Positions 16,661 through 25,654 of a stretch of 64,000 nucleotides of DNA are shown one piece after another. Under the pieces are notes generated by a model, which searched no databases, was not told the origin of the DNA, and saw nothing but the letters and a program-made list of their open reading frames with translations. Each line of letters opens with the position of its first letter. Position 1 is the first letter of the stretch. The stretch is from Sphingobacteriales bacterium (lineage in GTDB: Bacteria > Bacteroidota > Bacteroidia > Chitinophagales > UBA2359), in the NCBI GenBank assembly GCA_016718845.1, contig JADKCK010000110.1, forward strand, positions 3,300 through 67,299, read 5' to 3'. The position numbers and the translations under genes are program-made.

Positions 16661-17389
16661 TTATTTTTGCAAAGAAATATTGCCGATATTGGTTTTTAGC
16701 TGTTCTACTTTATTAATTTGGATTTGTGCTTCTTGGTCTTGTTTTTCTTGCAAACCTTGGTTTTCGCGCAGCATCAACTCCGAGCGGGTAACGGCTTCTT
16801 TAGCGGCGGCTATTTGTTTTAATATTTTGTCGTTGTTGTCTTTCAATCGTTTGCGTTCGTCGCGTATAGCCAGCATTTTTTTCTCTTCGACCACTAGCCT
16901 TGTTTTTAGTGCCGCAATAGACTCATTAGCACCAAAGTCGTGGAGCATTTGTGTGGCGGCTTTGTGTTGTTCGGCATGAGTGGTTTTGTTGAGGTAGGCT
17001 CCGCCCAAGTCAAAAAATACTTTTAAGATAGTGCCTTCGGGATATTTATCTATCTCGGAGTAAATATCAATGGCATTTTCGCTAATTTTGGGTATGCTTG
17101 CGTTGTCGGTAAAATAGCCTTCTTTGTTCAAATTAGTTTTACCTTTGCAGTTTTTCAAAAACTTTTTCCAGTTTTTATTTACCACCGATGGGTTAGCCGA
17201 AGGCATTAATACTTTAATGCCCGATTTACCGTTTTCGACAATATCAATGGTTTCGACTGTTGGCGATACGGGTGTATTAACCGCCGGCGCTGTATTTACG
17301 GTGGCAGTAGCGGTTTGGGCAGCAAGAGGTTGATACAATAAAGAGGCAAAAAAGATGCCCAAGTACAATAAGGGAGATTTAGGGGTCAT
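16661..17389 (-). CDS. Secreted coiled-coil protein of unknown function
   Basis: A 242-residue protein with a clear signal peptide (hydrophobic stretch ending in LAAQ). After a Thr/Val/Pro-rich linker comes a region with conserved-looking NWKKFLKNCKG, perhaps a small globular domain. Residues about 150-235 are strongly charged and heptad-like (long runs of E, K, Q, L), predicting a coiled coil. I do not recognise the family. The -7 element TACCTTTG lies 39 bp upstream. The neighbouring minus-strand genes are separated by more than 200 bp, so there is no clear operon. Confidence 0.65.
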   Translation of the reverse strand: MTPKSPLLYLGIFFASLLYQPLAAQTATATVNTAPAVNTPVSPTVETIDIVENGKSGIKVLMPSANPSVVNKNWKKFLKNCKGKTNLNKEGYFTDNASIPKISENAIDIYSEIDKYPEGTILKVFFDLGGAYLNKTTHAEQHKAATQMLHDFGANESIAALKTRLVVEEKKMLAIRDERKRLKDNNDKILKQIAAAKEAVTRSELMLRENQGLQEKQDQEAQIQINKVEQLKTNIGNISLQK

Positions 17390-17427
17390 AAAAAAAGATT
17401 TTAGGGAAAGATTTTGGTGTCGAGTGA

Positions 17428-17435
17428 CAAAGGTA
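17428..17435 (-). promoter_or_regulatory. -7 element of coiled-coil protein gene
   Basis: TACCTTTG on the minus strand, 39 bp before the start at 17389. Confidence 0.6.
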
Positions 17436-17612
17436 AGGCTTTTTTACATTGCAAATACACTAAATGCCAAAATAAAAGCAGCAATATTACAAAGTTAGGC
17501 AGTATAGGCAGTAAAGGTTGCTAGCTTTTGGCACTACTATACAAATTTGTGGGTTAAGCCGTAAAAAGCCCTTACTTTGTGGTAATGGCTTTTTGTTGGC
17601 TATTTGTTTGGC

Positions 17613-18476
17613 TTATTTTACAAACGGGATATGGAGCATTTGGCGGGTTTCGGCAATGGTGGCTACCTCGCGTCCCATCATGTTGGCTAGTTTAACACCC
17701 CATTCTACACACTCGCCATTAGATTTTGCCATTTGGTTGTTGGGCAGATAAAAGTTATCTTCTAATCCTACCCTAAAATTACCGCCCATTGTACAAGCAA
17801 CGGCTGCCATTTGCCACTGTTTGCGACTAATAGCAATTACTTGCCAGAAGGCATCTTTGGGTACTTGGCTTATTTGGTGCATTAGGTTTTCGGTGGTGGC
17901 GGGTATGCCCCCCAACACGCCCATTACCAAGCTGTAGCAAGCATTGGCGGGCAGTAATCCCATTTTGCGCAGTGGCTCGGCATTGCGGATATGTCCGGTA
18001 TCAAAGCACTCCATCTCGGGGGTGATGTTGTTTTCGCTCATAGTTTTTACCACTTCTATCATGGTATCAAACGAGTTTTCGAATACGCCGTTCCAGATAA
18101 ATTGTTTGGCTTTTTCCGAAAAAATGGCGTAGTTCATGCTGCCCATATTAAAGGCTGCCATGTCGGGTTTTACAACGGGCAGGTGTTTTATGCGGTCGGC
18201 AACCGACAAACCTATTGCCCCCGTCGAGTAGTTGATGATTACATCGGGGCAGCGTTTGCGTACTTCTTCTTGTATTTGTTCAAACACCTCTGTACGCCAA
18301 CTTGGTATACCATCGTCTTCGCGGGCGTGTATGTGCACAATGCTTGCTCCGGCATCAACGGCGCGTTTGGCTTCTTCGGCTATCTCTACGGGTGTGTAGG
18401 GTATATAAGGGCAGTTTAGCCTGCTTGTTGCAGCACCTGTTAGGGCTGCCGATAAAATTAATTTTGAGTATGACAT
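17613..18476 (-). CDS. BKACE family (3-keto-5-aminohexanoate cleavage-type) enzyme
   Basis: A 287-residue member of the beta-keto acid cleavage enzyme family (formerly DUF849). These Zn2+ enzymes react a beta-keto acid with acetyl-CoA to give acetoacetate and a CoA thioester. Family marks are ILSAALTGA at the start, VHIHARE with metal-ligand His48 and His50, NYSTGAIG, PDMAAFNMGSMNY, ECFDTGHI and VGLEDN near the C-terminus. The start at 18476 (MSYSK) is chosen because the longer frame to 18683 adds an unrelated 69-residue stretch that crosses the promoter at 18591. None of the lysine-fermentation genes (kamA, kdd, kal) is nearby, so the substrate cannot be assigned. Confidence 0.88.
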   Translation of the reverse strand: MSYSKLILSAALTGAATSRLNCPYIPYTPVEIAEEAKRAVDAGASIVHIHAREDDGIPSWRTEVFEQIQEEVRKRCPDVIINYSTGAIGLSVADRIKHLPVVKPDMAAFNMGSMNYAIFSEKAKQFIWNGVFENSFDTMIEVVKTMSENNITPEMECFDTGHIRNAEPLRKMGLLPANACYSLVMGVLGGIPATTENLMHQISQVPKDAFWQVIAISRKQWQMAAVACTMGGNFRVGLEDNFYLPNNQMAKSNGECVEWGVKLANMMGREVATIAETRQMLHIPFVK

Positions 18477-18590
18477 GTTGATAAAATGATGAATTAAAAG
18501 ATGGTGGTTGGGGCTGTCGGCTATGTAAATACGCAAGAGCGTAAAAAAGCCAGTAGCCAAAAGCCGATAGCCAATAGCGTAAACAAGGCA

Positions 18591-18598
18591 CAAAGTTA
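18591..18598 (-). promoter_or_regulatory. -7 element of BKACE gene
   Basis: TAACTTTG followed by TGCC on the minus strand, 115 bp before the start at 18476; it supports the shorter start. Confidence 0.5.
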
Positions 18599-18683
18599 GC
18601 ATTTTTGTACAAATAAGCGCTTCTTTGCCTATTTTATACACTAAAGTTAATAAAAACGCCTGCTGTTTATACCCTATAAACAA

Positions 18684-19152
18684 GGCAATCTCTTGATTTT
18701 CCCGCTATTTTTCAACGTTCATCTAACTTGGTCGAACGTTCATCTAACTTGGTCCAATGTATCCCAAAATTTCGGTTACTACCACTTACTCACCGATACA
18801 AGTATCGGTGCTACCTGCTTATCAAGCAAAAGGGAATATAACTTGGTGGGCTGATGAAATTTGAGCGTTTTAGTACTTATTTTGCCATTTTAAGCATCAA
18901 CAAACCCAAATATTAAGTAAAATTACCCTTAAATATAGTGCATCATCTAACAAAAAGTGGTTTATTTTACAACTATAATCTGCCTTATTTTGTTACGTAT
19001 GTTCATCATCATTCGCCAAATAACAAAGTATTTAGCCACTTAAAAGCAACATTTTATCGCCCAAATCCCCAATTTACCAAACATTTTGTTTTTTTTTCGC
19101 ACACATTACGCAAATGTCGGTAGTTGTTTGTAAATTGCAGCGTTTTTGGGGG
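18684..19152. other. Intergenic region with short direct repeat and palindrome
   Basis: No convincing gene. AACGTTCATCTAACTTGGTC occurs twice, at 18714-18733 and 18735-18754, a 21-bp period. CACCGATAC-AA-GTATCGGTG at 18791-18810 is a perfect palindrome that could be an operator, but nothing shows which gene it would serve. Confidence 0.5.
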
Positions 19153-19448
19153 TCTAATCCCCCTAGCCCTTTTTTTTCAAAAAGGGGGGACTATAAGCAG
19201 ACTTGTAAACTTGTTTGCTTCGCAAACTTACAAAAGCAAGTTTGCTTTGCAAACTTGCTTTCTCTTAATCTCTCCCTTTTTTCAAAAGGGGGACGATTAA
19301 AAGTTTCGCTTGCAAATCGTATCTAATCCCCCTAGCCCCCTTTTTTCAAAAAGGGGGGACTATAAGCAGACTACAAAAAGTTTGCAAAGCAAACTTGCTT
19401 TTTCTTAAACTCCCCCTTTTTTCAAAAGGGGGACGATTAAAAGTTTCG
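19153..19448 (+). repeat. Direct repeat pair of palindromic units upstream of tubulin-like gene
   Basis: Two units begin with TCTAATCCCCCTAGCC at 19153 and 19322 (169 bp apart). Each contains a CCCCTTTTTTCAAAAAGGGG-type hairpin, GGACTATAAGCAGACT, a palindrome built from AAGCAAGTTTGC and its complement, and ends in CAAAAGGGGGACGATTAAAA. The second unit is shorter by loss of inner sequence. A further palindrome, AAAAGTTTCGCCCGCGAAAC and on, follows at about 19439-19464. It looks like an intergenic repeat family. Confidence 0.8.
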
Positions 19449-19507
19449 CCCGCGAAACTTTTAATCAGGGGGATTTTAACACACATTATTTATCAACCAA
19501 AAATAAA

Positions 19508-22500
19508 ATGGCTCAAGTACCTACCATTCTTATTGGGCTGGGTGGTCTCGGCTCGTCTATTGTCGACACCATTTATAGCTGGATTCCGCTCGACAAGCGC
19601 GAATTTGTAGCTATCCATGCCTTTGACACCAATGTCAACGACATATCGAAACTTAAAAACCTAAAACGCGAAAACCTTACCCAAACCAGCACCAACTGGA
19701 CAGTGGGCGAATACCTGCGCATGGCAGACGATTCGGTGAAAGATTGGTTTCCTTACGAACAAACCGAAATCCAACGCAAATCGTTAACCGATGGTGCTGG
19801 GCAGATACGCGCCGTGTCGCGTTTGGCGTATAGGGCATCTATGGAAAGCGGCAAATTGGGTAATTTGCACAACAGCATCAACCACATTTTCCGCGAAACA
19901 GGCGAGTCTATGACCAGCAGCGCCCGCGTAATGATTATCTGCTCGATTGTGGGCGGAACAGGTGCGGGTATATTTCTGCAAACCGCTATGTATATGCGCG
20001 ATTTGTTAGAGTTGGATTTTCATCGCAAAAATGTACTCATTCGGGGGGCTTTTATATTGCCCGATTGCTTGGTGTTAAGCAACATTATTCATGGCGACGA
20101 AATAGAAAACATACGCGCCAATGCCTACGCCAGCATCAAAGAGCTAAACGCTATTACGCGCAATGCAGCCATGGACAATGGCGGCAAACAAGGCGTAAAC
20201 ATAGAGTTAGAGTACAAACCTAACCAAGTAGACTCGCAGGGACGTTTGGCACATGTTATATCGCAACGCAACTTGCCCTACAACTTCGCCTTTTTGTTTG
20301 ACTTTGAAAACACCGAAAAAAACAATCTCAAATACTTCTCGAACTACATTATGCAGGTAGCCCGAGCCAGTTATTTGGATTTGTTTAGCCCAATGGCAAA
20401 CGACCGCTTCTCGAAACAAGACAACCAAATATTGTCGATGATAGAGAACAACGGTCTTAGCCGTTATTGCGGTGCAGGCGTGTCGTCGTTGGTGTATCCA
20501 TACAACGACATGGTGTATTACTACGCCCTAAAATGGTCTGCCGAAGGCTTATCAAACGAATGGTTGAAAATTGACGAACAATACGAGTCGGATTTTAGAC
20601 AATACGAACGCGACCTAAAAAGCGGTATCCCGCGCGAAAAACCACTGCTTGCCGACCGCTATCGCGAAATATTGTTTCAGTTGGCTAACCAACAAACGCC
20701 TATGCCCTTTTTTAAACAGGCTTATGCAGCAGCACACATACTAGACAAACGCGGCGAAGTAGGACGACCCAAAGCCGAACTATTTTTGGAAGCCTTGGGC
20801 AGACGTATAGACACCATTATTAATACCGACGAAAAACTGCGCACCCTGCAAGCACAATGTGGCTTAGACGAAAACCGACTGAAAGATACCGCACCCGCCA
20901 AAGACGAAATTACTAACCGCGAAGAAGGTTTGTATTATTACCAACAAGGCGTGCGTACCTTTATCCAAAATACCAAAAACTACTTGCTAAACGAAGTAAG
21001 CCTGCAAGACGGCGACCTGCCCGAAGCAGTAAGCGGCGACGACTATAAACTAAACACCTGGATACTAAAACAACCCGAAGCTATGCACCCCGTAACGGTT
21101 CGTTTCTTTTTGTATCAGGTAGAGCGACTGCTGGAAGCAAAAATTAAAGAGCTAACGCCCACCAACGATATGCTCGAAAAAGCCTTAGATAACTACAAAA
21201 AAGCCTACGACCTCGACGACACCGAAGACATCATCGAATCGGCAACCGACCGCGTAGAAGATGCATCAAGACAAGGTATGTTTGGTAGGATGTTGAACAA
21301 CAAATTTAAAGACTTTATCAACGAGTACATCGACAAGTCGGGCAAACAACTAAACAACCTAAACCGCTACCGCAAAGACCGCCTAACCGAATACCTATAC
21401 CGCGACCTGCAAAAAGCCGTGCAAGATATGAGCGCCGAGTGGGAAAACTACTTTAAAAACCTGCGCGACGTGCGCACAAGCCTAAACAACGAGCTAAATA
21501 TTGCCGCCGCTAAACACGACAACGCATCGGACCCTACGATAGTGTACGTACTGGCATCGGCAGATAACAAAGCCAAAGTTTGGGAAAGTATTAGGTTAGA
21601 TTTAGGCACCGATAGCCTGCCACTTGCCATAGCCGCCCAAATTTATGTAGGACAGTATCAGCGATTTGTTAAAAAACGCAAAGGCGATTACCTAACCGAA
21701 CAAGCCGCCGACCGCGTGGAGGAAATGTTTAGAAAAGACGTACTGAACTGGTGTATCGAAAAAATACAAAAGGTTGATGCCCTAAACCTAAATATAGTGC
21801 GCGCCTTGCGCCGCGAAGCACAACTAAAAGCCCTGCCCGACAACGAAATTAATAGGTACATAAAAGACAAAATATCGGTACTAAACAACCTTGCACGACC
21901 CTTTGTGCCGGCTGCCAATAATGTAACCGAAATAAACTCGTGGGGACTTAACCCCACCTGCACCAACGAAATGGCAGGAACAGACAAAAAAGATTTGTTT
22001 GGCGACTCGGACTTGGTAGAACACGCTGCTTTTTCGGCCTACGAAATTATCCGCAGCCGCACCATCTTTGGCTTAACCATAGACCATTTTACCAAGTTTT
22101 ATTGCGGCGATAATATGGGTACAAACTCGGGCGAGTACTACAAAGCCTACAACAACCGCATACGCAAACTAACCCAACAAGGCAATACCGTTACGCCACA
22201 CCTCGACAAACGCTGGCACCTACAAGCCTATCTGCCCGAAATTTCGCAGTTGCGCGTCGATGAAGACCGCACCAACATTAACCGCTCGCTTATTTGGGGT
22301 ATATTGTATGGCTACCTACAAAACATTAACGAGTATGGCAGATTAACCTGGCTGTTTAACGACGATGCAGGCAGCCGACTGATACAAGCTGGCTCGCAAC
22401 CCGCCGAGCAATATATGCACTCGTTGCATCAGGCACTATACCACAACCCTATTATTGTGGATAAAGTACTAAAACGCAGCGACGAACAAGCCGCCCGCGA

Positions 22501-22870
22501 CATGAGCGACTACCGCGACGACATAACAAAACACGCTTTTTATAACCGAGCGCAAGCACTTACCTATTTTCCGGCAGGTGCAAGCCGCACCATTAACATG
22601 GTAGATGCCATTTTGCGTTTCCCCGACGGAAACCCCTCTGACCAAAGCCTTATTGTTGATGGCAACGCCTTGCTTAAAATGCTGCTCGACGAAATTATGA
22701 CTTACTACACCAAAGTAATGGGCAGCTACCGCGCTACCTTAGCCAAACAACAAGCCATTGCCTTTATCGACGACCTATTGGCTAAATCGGAGTACTACCA
22801 ACAAGCCGACCGTGCAGGTATACAATACCGCACTTGGCAAAATATTGTTGACGAAGTAAAAAGAAGTTAA
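19508..22870 (+). CDS. Tubulin/FtsZ-like large protein
   Basis: A 1120-residue protein. The first 220 residues have a nucleotide-binding fold start, ILIGLGGLGSS (8-17), and the tubulin/FtsZ signature as IVGGTGAGIF (147-156), matching the tubulin-like family of large bacterial proteins. The remaining 900 residues are helix-rich and highly charged, with no motif I recognise; one heptad-like region lies at about 540-650. There is no signal peptide or membrane segment, so it is cytosolic. Family members are predicted to bind GTP and have been linked by gene context to membrane-remodelling or vWA proteins, but here the gene stands alone between repeats and a terminator. The function is unknown. 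Confidence 0.75.
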   Translation: MAQVPTILIGLGGLGSSIVDTIYSWIPLDKREFVAIHAFDTNVNDISKLKNLKRENLTQTSTNWTVGEYLRMADDSVKDWFPYEQTEIQRKSLTDGAGQIRAVSRLAYRASMESGKLGNLHNSINHIFRETGESMTSSARVMIICSIVGGTGAGIFLQTAMYMRDLLELDFHRKNVLIRGAFILPDCLVLSNIIHGDEIENIRANAYASIKELNAITRNAAMDNGGKQGVNIELEYKPNQVDSQGRLAHVISQRNLPYNFAFLFDFENTEKNNLKYFSNYIMQVARASYLDLFSPMANDRFSKQDNQILSMIENNGLSRYCGAGVSSLVYPYNDMVYYYALKWSAEGLSNEWLKIDEQYESDFRQYERDLKSGIPREKPLLADRYREILFQLANQQTPMPFFKQAYAAAHILDKRGEVGRPKAELFLEALGRRIDTIINTDEKLRTLQAQCGLDENRLKDTAPAKDEITNREEGLYYYQQGVRTFIQNTKNYLLNEVSLQDGDLPEAVSGDDYKLNTWILKQPEAMHPVTVRFFLYQVERLLEAKIKELTPTNDMLEKALDNYKKAYDLDDTEDIIESATDRVEDASRQGMFGRMLNNKFKDFINEYIDKSGKQLNNLNRYRKDRLTEYLYRDLQKAVQDMSAEWENYFKNLRDVRTSLNNELNIAAAKHDNASDPTIVYVLASADNKAKVWESIRLDLGTDSLPLAIAAQIYVGQYQRFVKKRKGDYLTEQAADRVEEMFRKDVLNWCIEKIQKVDALNLNIVRALRREAQLKALPDNEINRYIKDKISVLNNLARPFVPAANNVTEINSWGLNPTCTNEMAGTDKKDLFGDSDLVEHAAFSAYEIIRSRTIFGLTIDHFTKFYCGDNMGTNSGEYYKAYNNRIRKLTQQGNTVTPHLDKRWHLQAYLPEISQLRVDEDRTNINRSLIWGILYGYLQNINEYGRLTWLFNDDAGSRLIQAGSQPAEQYMHSLHQALYHNPIIVDKVLKRSDEQAARDMSDYRDDITKHAFYNRAQALTYFPAGASRTINMVDAILRFPDGNPSDQSLIVDGNALLKMLLDEIMTYYTKVMGSYRATLAKQQAIAFIDDLLAKSEYYQQADRAGIQYRTWQNIVDEVKRS

Positions 22871-22888
22871 TTTGCAAACCTAAACACA

Positions 22889-22930
22889 AAATCCCCCCAA
22901 GTAGCTTTTAGCCGTTCGGGGGGATTTTTG
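22889..22930 (+). terminator. Intrinsic terminator after tubulin-like gene
   Basis: AAAATCCCCCC pairs with GGGGGGATTTT around a 19-base loop, with a T-run following, 18 bp after the stop codon. Confidence 0.8.
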
Positions 22931-23150
22931 TTTGTAAATGACTGATAATGAAGCATTTACACAAATTGAAAATCATAAACAATTTTGTTGTGCAAAAGGC
23001 AAGATACGGACTAAGAGAAGGTTTCACACCTGCTATAGAGGGTAGGCAGCAATGCCTGCTCTACTTGACTCTATAAAATCTGTGTCCTAAATAACGCTAA
23101 AATAGTATTATTTATCCCCCAAAAACCTTTTTTAACTTTTTCTATCTGCC
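22931..23150. other. Intergenic spacer
   Basis: No gene seen. An imperfect inverted repeat, GTAGGCAGCAATGCCTGC, lies near 23041. Confidence 0.4.
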
Positions 23151-23202
23151 ACATATTGTTTTGTCAAAAAAAACGTTTATATTGTGCCGCAATTGGCAAC
23201 AG
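23151..23202 (+). promoter_or_regulatory. Promoter/leader element shared with the DUF1800 gene
   Basis: ACATATTGTTTT, GTCAAAAAA, CGTTTATATTGTGCCGC and TTGGCAACA occur in this order here and, with few changes, at 27166-27219. ATTG at 23156 and TATATTG at 23179 are 19 bp apart, as in a Bacteroidota -33/-7 pair. The conserved part continues past the -7 into the predicted leader (GCC..GGCA), suggesting common regulation. Confidence 0.65.
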
Positions 23203-23232
23203 TTCATTTCTTTTTTTAAAAATTTACTTTGT

Positions 23233-24870
23233 ATGAAAAATGCACTTTTTATCCTCACTTTTTTGTTTGTTTCAATTTTAGGTAGCTCCATTTGTGTGTC
23301 GGCACAAAGCCCAACTACCACCATTAGTTTCAACGAATTGCAATACGACTTTGGCACCATTAAACAAGGCGATAATGTAAGCCATATCTTCGTTTTCAAA
23401 AACACAGGCACCAAGCCATTAATTATCAGTTCGGCAAAAAGCTCGTGTGGCTGTACCGTGCCAGACTATCCCAAAGACCCTATTGCACCAGGGCAAAAAG
23501 GCGAAATATCGGTTATGTTTAACAGCACAGGAAAAGCCGGAACGCAAACAAAAACCATTACCATAAACGCCAACACCGACCCCAACCCCACACGCCTAAC
23601 CATAAAAACAGAGGTTATTTTGACCGATGAAGAATGGGATAAGCTAACCAGCAACCCTTTGCAAGATGCCACCTTGCCCCAAACAACCGAAAACCTCAAC
23701 ACCGACCCCGAACTAATAGACGCCATCTTGTTGCCCGAACTAATAGAACCAACACCCGACACTGATGCCACATTACTCCAAACAATCGAAAACCTCAACA
23801 CCGACCCCGAACTAAAAGATGCCATCTTGTTGCCCGATCTAATCAAAACAGCATTTGACACAGATGTAGCAGCTATGTATAATCTACCCAAAGCCACCAT
23901 TGAGTTTGAAGAGATGGAATACGACTTTGGCACCATTAAACAAGGCGATAAAGTAAACCATATTTTCGTTTTCAAAAACACAGGTACCGAGCCATTAATT
24001 ATCAGCTCGGCAAAAGGTTCGTGTGGCTGCACCGTACCAAATTACCCCAAAGACTTTATTGCACCAGGGCAAAAAGGCGAAATATCGGTAGAGTTTAGTA
24101 GCGCAGGCAAATCGGGGGCGCAAACAAAAACCGTTACCATAATCGCCAACACCGACCCCAACCCCACACGCATAACTATAAAAGCCTATATTGATGTACC
24201 ACAAAAGGACATTGCCGAAGATTTGCTAACCGAACTGCAATTTGAAGATACCAATTTTGCATTTGGCACCGTTGCCCCCAACGAGCAACTAATCCACACC
24301 TTTAAGTTTAAAAATGTGGGCGAGATGCCTTTTATTTTAGACGGGGCAAACTGCGGCTGCGGCTGTAAAGTGCTTAAACAACCTAAACACCCCATTGCGC
24401 CGGGTAAAAGTGGTAGCATAAAAATAAGCTTAGATAGTACCGAAAAATTAGGCGATTTAGACAAAAAATTGTTTATAAGCGGTAACGTACCTAACAACTT
24501 TTACGAGCTAGGTTTATCTGCCCATGTAGCCGCCACACTAAACACGCCCGAAACAAGCACTCCCGAACATACACACGACCCAAGTTGTGTACCGCCACCG
24601 CCGTCTAAGTTTAGGAGCAACGATGCTAATGCCAACGAAATGGCTATCCGCGTTTACCCAACCGTATCTAGCAATGGTATTGTAAACATTGCCTTACCCA
24701 CCGACAGCAGCCCCGCCAAAATAAGCGTGTTTGATATGAGTGGTAAAATGGTGCTACAAAATGTGCTGCCAACATCGAGCAGTATTGAGCTACCAAACAC
24801 CGCAGGCAATTATATTGTGCAAATAGAAACCAACGCCCTAAAAGTAATGCGTAAAGTAGAGCGATACTAA
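23233..24870 (+). CDS. DUF1573-repeat protein with T9SS type A sorting domain
   Basis: A 545-residue exported protein. The ATG at 23233 is chosen because it starts the signal peptide (MKNALFILTFLFV to SAQ); the frame also opens at a TTG at 23161, inside the promoter element. Three DUF1573 modules are visible. Two, at about 35-125 and 230-320, are almost identical (YDFGTIKQGD, HIFVFKNTG, SCGCTVP, PGQKGEISV); the third, at about 335-425, is diverged. DUF1573 is an Ig-like ASPM/SPD-2/Hydin-type fold. The linker between the first two has its own duplicated NLNTDPEL motif. The C-terminus from IRVYPTVSSNG is a T9SS sorting domain. Probable surface or secreted structural protein. Confidence 0.85.
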   Translation: MKNALFILTFLFVSILGSSICVSAQSPTTTISFNELQYDFGTIKQGDNVSHIFVFKNTGTKPLIISSAKSSCGCTVPDYPKDPIAPGQKGEISVMFNSTGKAGTQTKTITINANTDPNPTRLTIKTEVILTDEEWDKLTSNPLQDATLPQTTENLNTDPELIDAILLPELIEPTPDTDATLLQTIENLNTDPELKDAILLPDLIKTAFDTDVAAMYNLPKATIEFEEMEYDFGTIKQGDKVNHIFVFKNTGTEPLIISSAKGSCGCTVPNYPKDFIAPGQKGEISVEFSSAGKSGAQTKTVTIIANTDPNPTRITIKAYIDVPQKDIAEDLLTELQFEDTNFAFGTVAPNEQLIHTFKFKNVGEMPFILDGANCGCGCKVLKQPKHPIAPGKSGSIKISLDSTEKLGDLDKKLFISGNVPNNFYELGLSAHVAATLNTPETSTPEHTHDPSCVPPPPSKFRSNDANANEMAIRVYPTVSSNGIVNIALPTDSSPAKISVFDMSGKMVLQNVLPTSSSIELPNTAGNYIVQIETNALKVMRKVERY

Positions 24871-24945
24871 ATAACTACGAACTTATCGTCTATTTGCAAG
24901 GCAACAAACAAATTGTGCCTATCTTACACAATTTTTTAAGCAAAA

Positions 24946-24987
24946 AAAAAGCGAAAAATGGCAATCGAATGCTGTTTTTCGCTTTTT
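24946..24987 (+). terminator. Hairpin terminator after DUF1573 gene
   Basis: AAAAAGCGAAAAA pairs with TTTTTCGCTTTTT around a 16-base loop, 75 bp after the stop codon. Confidence 0.7.
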
Positions 24988-25372
24988 GTTTTTGGTTAGT
25001 TGATACTTATACAACCAACAAAGCTTTGCTTACATGCCCTAAAACACAATTAGCATAGCCCCGCAACATACAAACATAGGTGTTGTCTTTGCTTGCATCT
25101 CTCCTACCCTATTGCGCAACCATTTGCCTCAAGCATACATTTGCCCCACCAATGTATGCCAAGCCCCACACACCACAAACAAACACCCACCTGCCTTGCG
25201 CAAAAAACAAAGGCTTGCATGACAACGCCAGACTGACTTGCGCAGGTAACAAAACAAACCCAGCAAAGGCTAGAAATTTTTGGAAAACTTTGGGCGTTTT
25301 AGAAAATTTCAAAAAACAGAAAAGTTTCCAACTGTTTTCTATTATTTATTTGGAAAATTGAAAGTGGTCGAG
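24988..25372. other. Intergenic region, no convincing gene
   Basis: The only longer frame (25080-25361, +) has a biased composition and no recognisable motif; I regard it as non-coding. Confidence 0.5.
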
Positions 25373-25380
25373 TATCTTTG
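25373..25380 (+). promoter_or_regulatory. -7 element upstream of GxxExxY region
   Basis: TATCTTTG followed by CGGC fits the Bacteroidota consensus. It lies 308 bp before the GxxExxY ORF, with a possibly decayed coding region in between. Confidence 0.55.
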
Positions 25381-25654
25381 CGGCTGAAAATAAACTTTAT
25401 CTATACATACCATAACTTTTACCTGCGAGATTATAACCCCCATATTTTTAAGCAGTGCCGATGGAACTACCCCCGAATTGTGTGTACCTTCTATTAAATA
25501 TTGTGTAACTAAAAACAAAAAGGCAAAAATATTAATACCTACGGAAAAGATGGGATGGCATACTTATGCTATATTTTACTTAACCAAAAACTAAAAGAGT
25601 TAGATTTGCAAATAGGTGTTAATACAACACTAGGCAAAGACATTATAAAAATCA
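25381..25654 (+). other. Possible decayed coding remnant
   Basis: Three overlapping frames are each open for a stretch and read like protein. One contains LRDYNPHIFKQCRWNYP, a second ELCVPSIKYCVTKNKKAKIL, and a third GKDGMAYLCYILLNQKLKEL, running up to the left inverted repeat at 25655. No frame is open throughout. It may be a frameshifted gene or chance; the family is not recognised. Confidence 0.3.

Noticed and set aside
18477..18683. Longer N-terminus of the BKACE enzyme
   Set aside because: The extension crosses a promoter-like element and has no similarity to the family, whose N-terminus fits the ATG at 18476.
25080..25361. Open frame of 93 codons after the DUF1573 gene
   Set aside because: Cys/Pro/His-biased composition, no start signal, no motif; probably chance.
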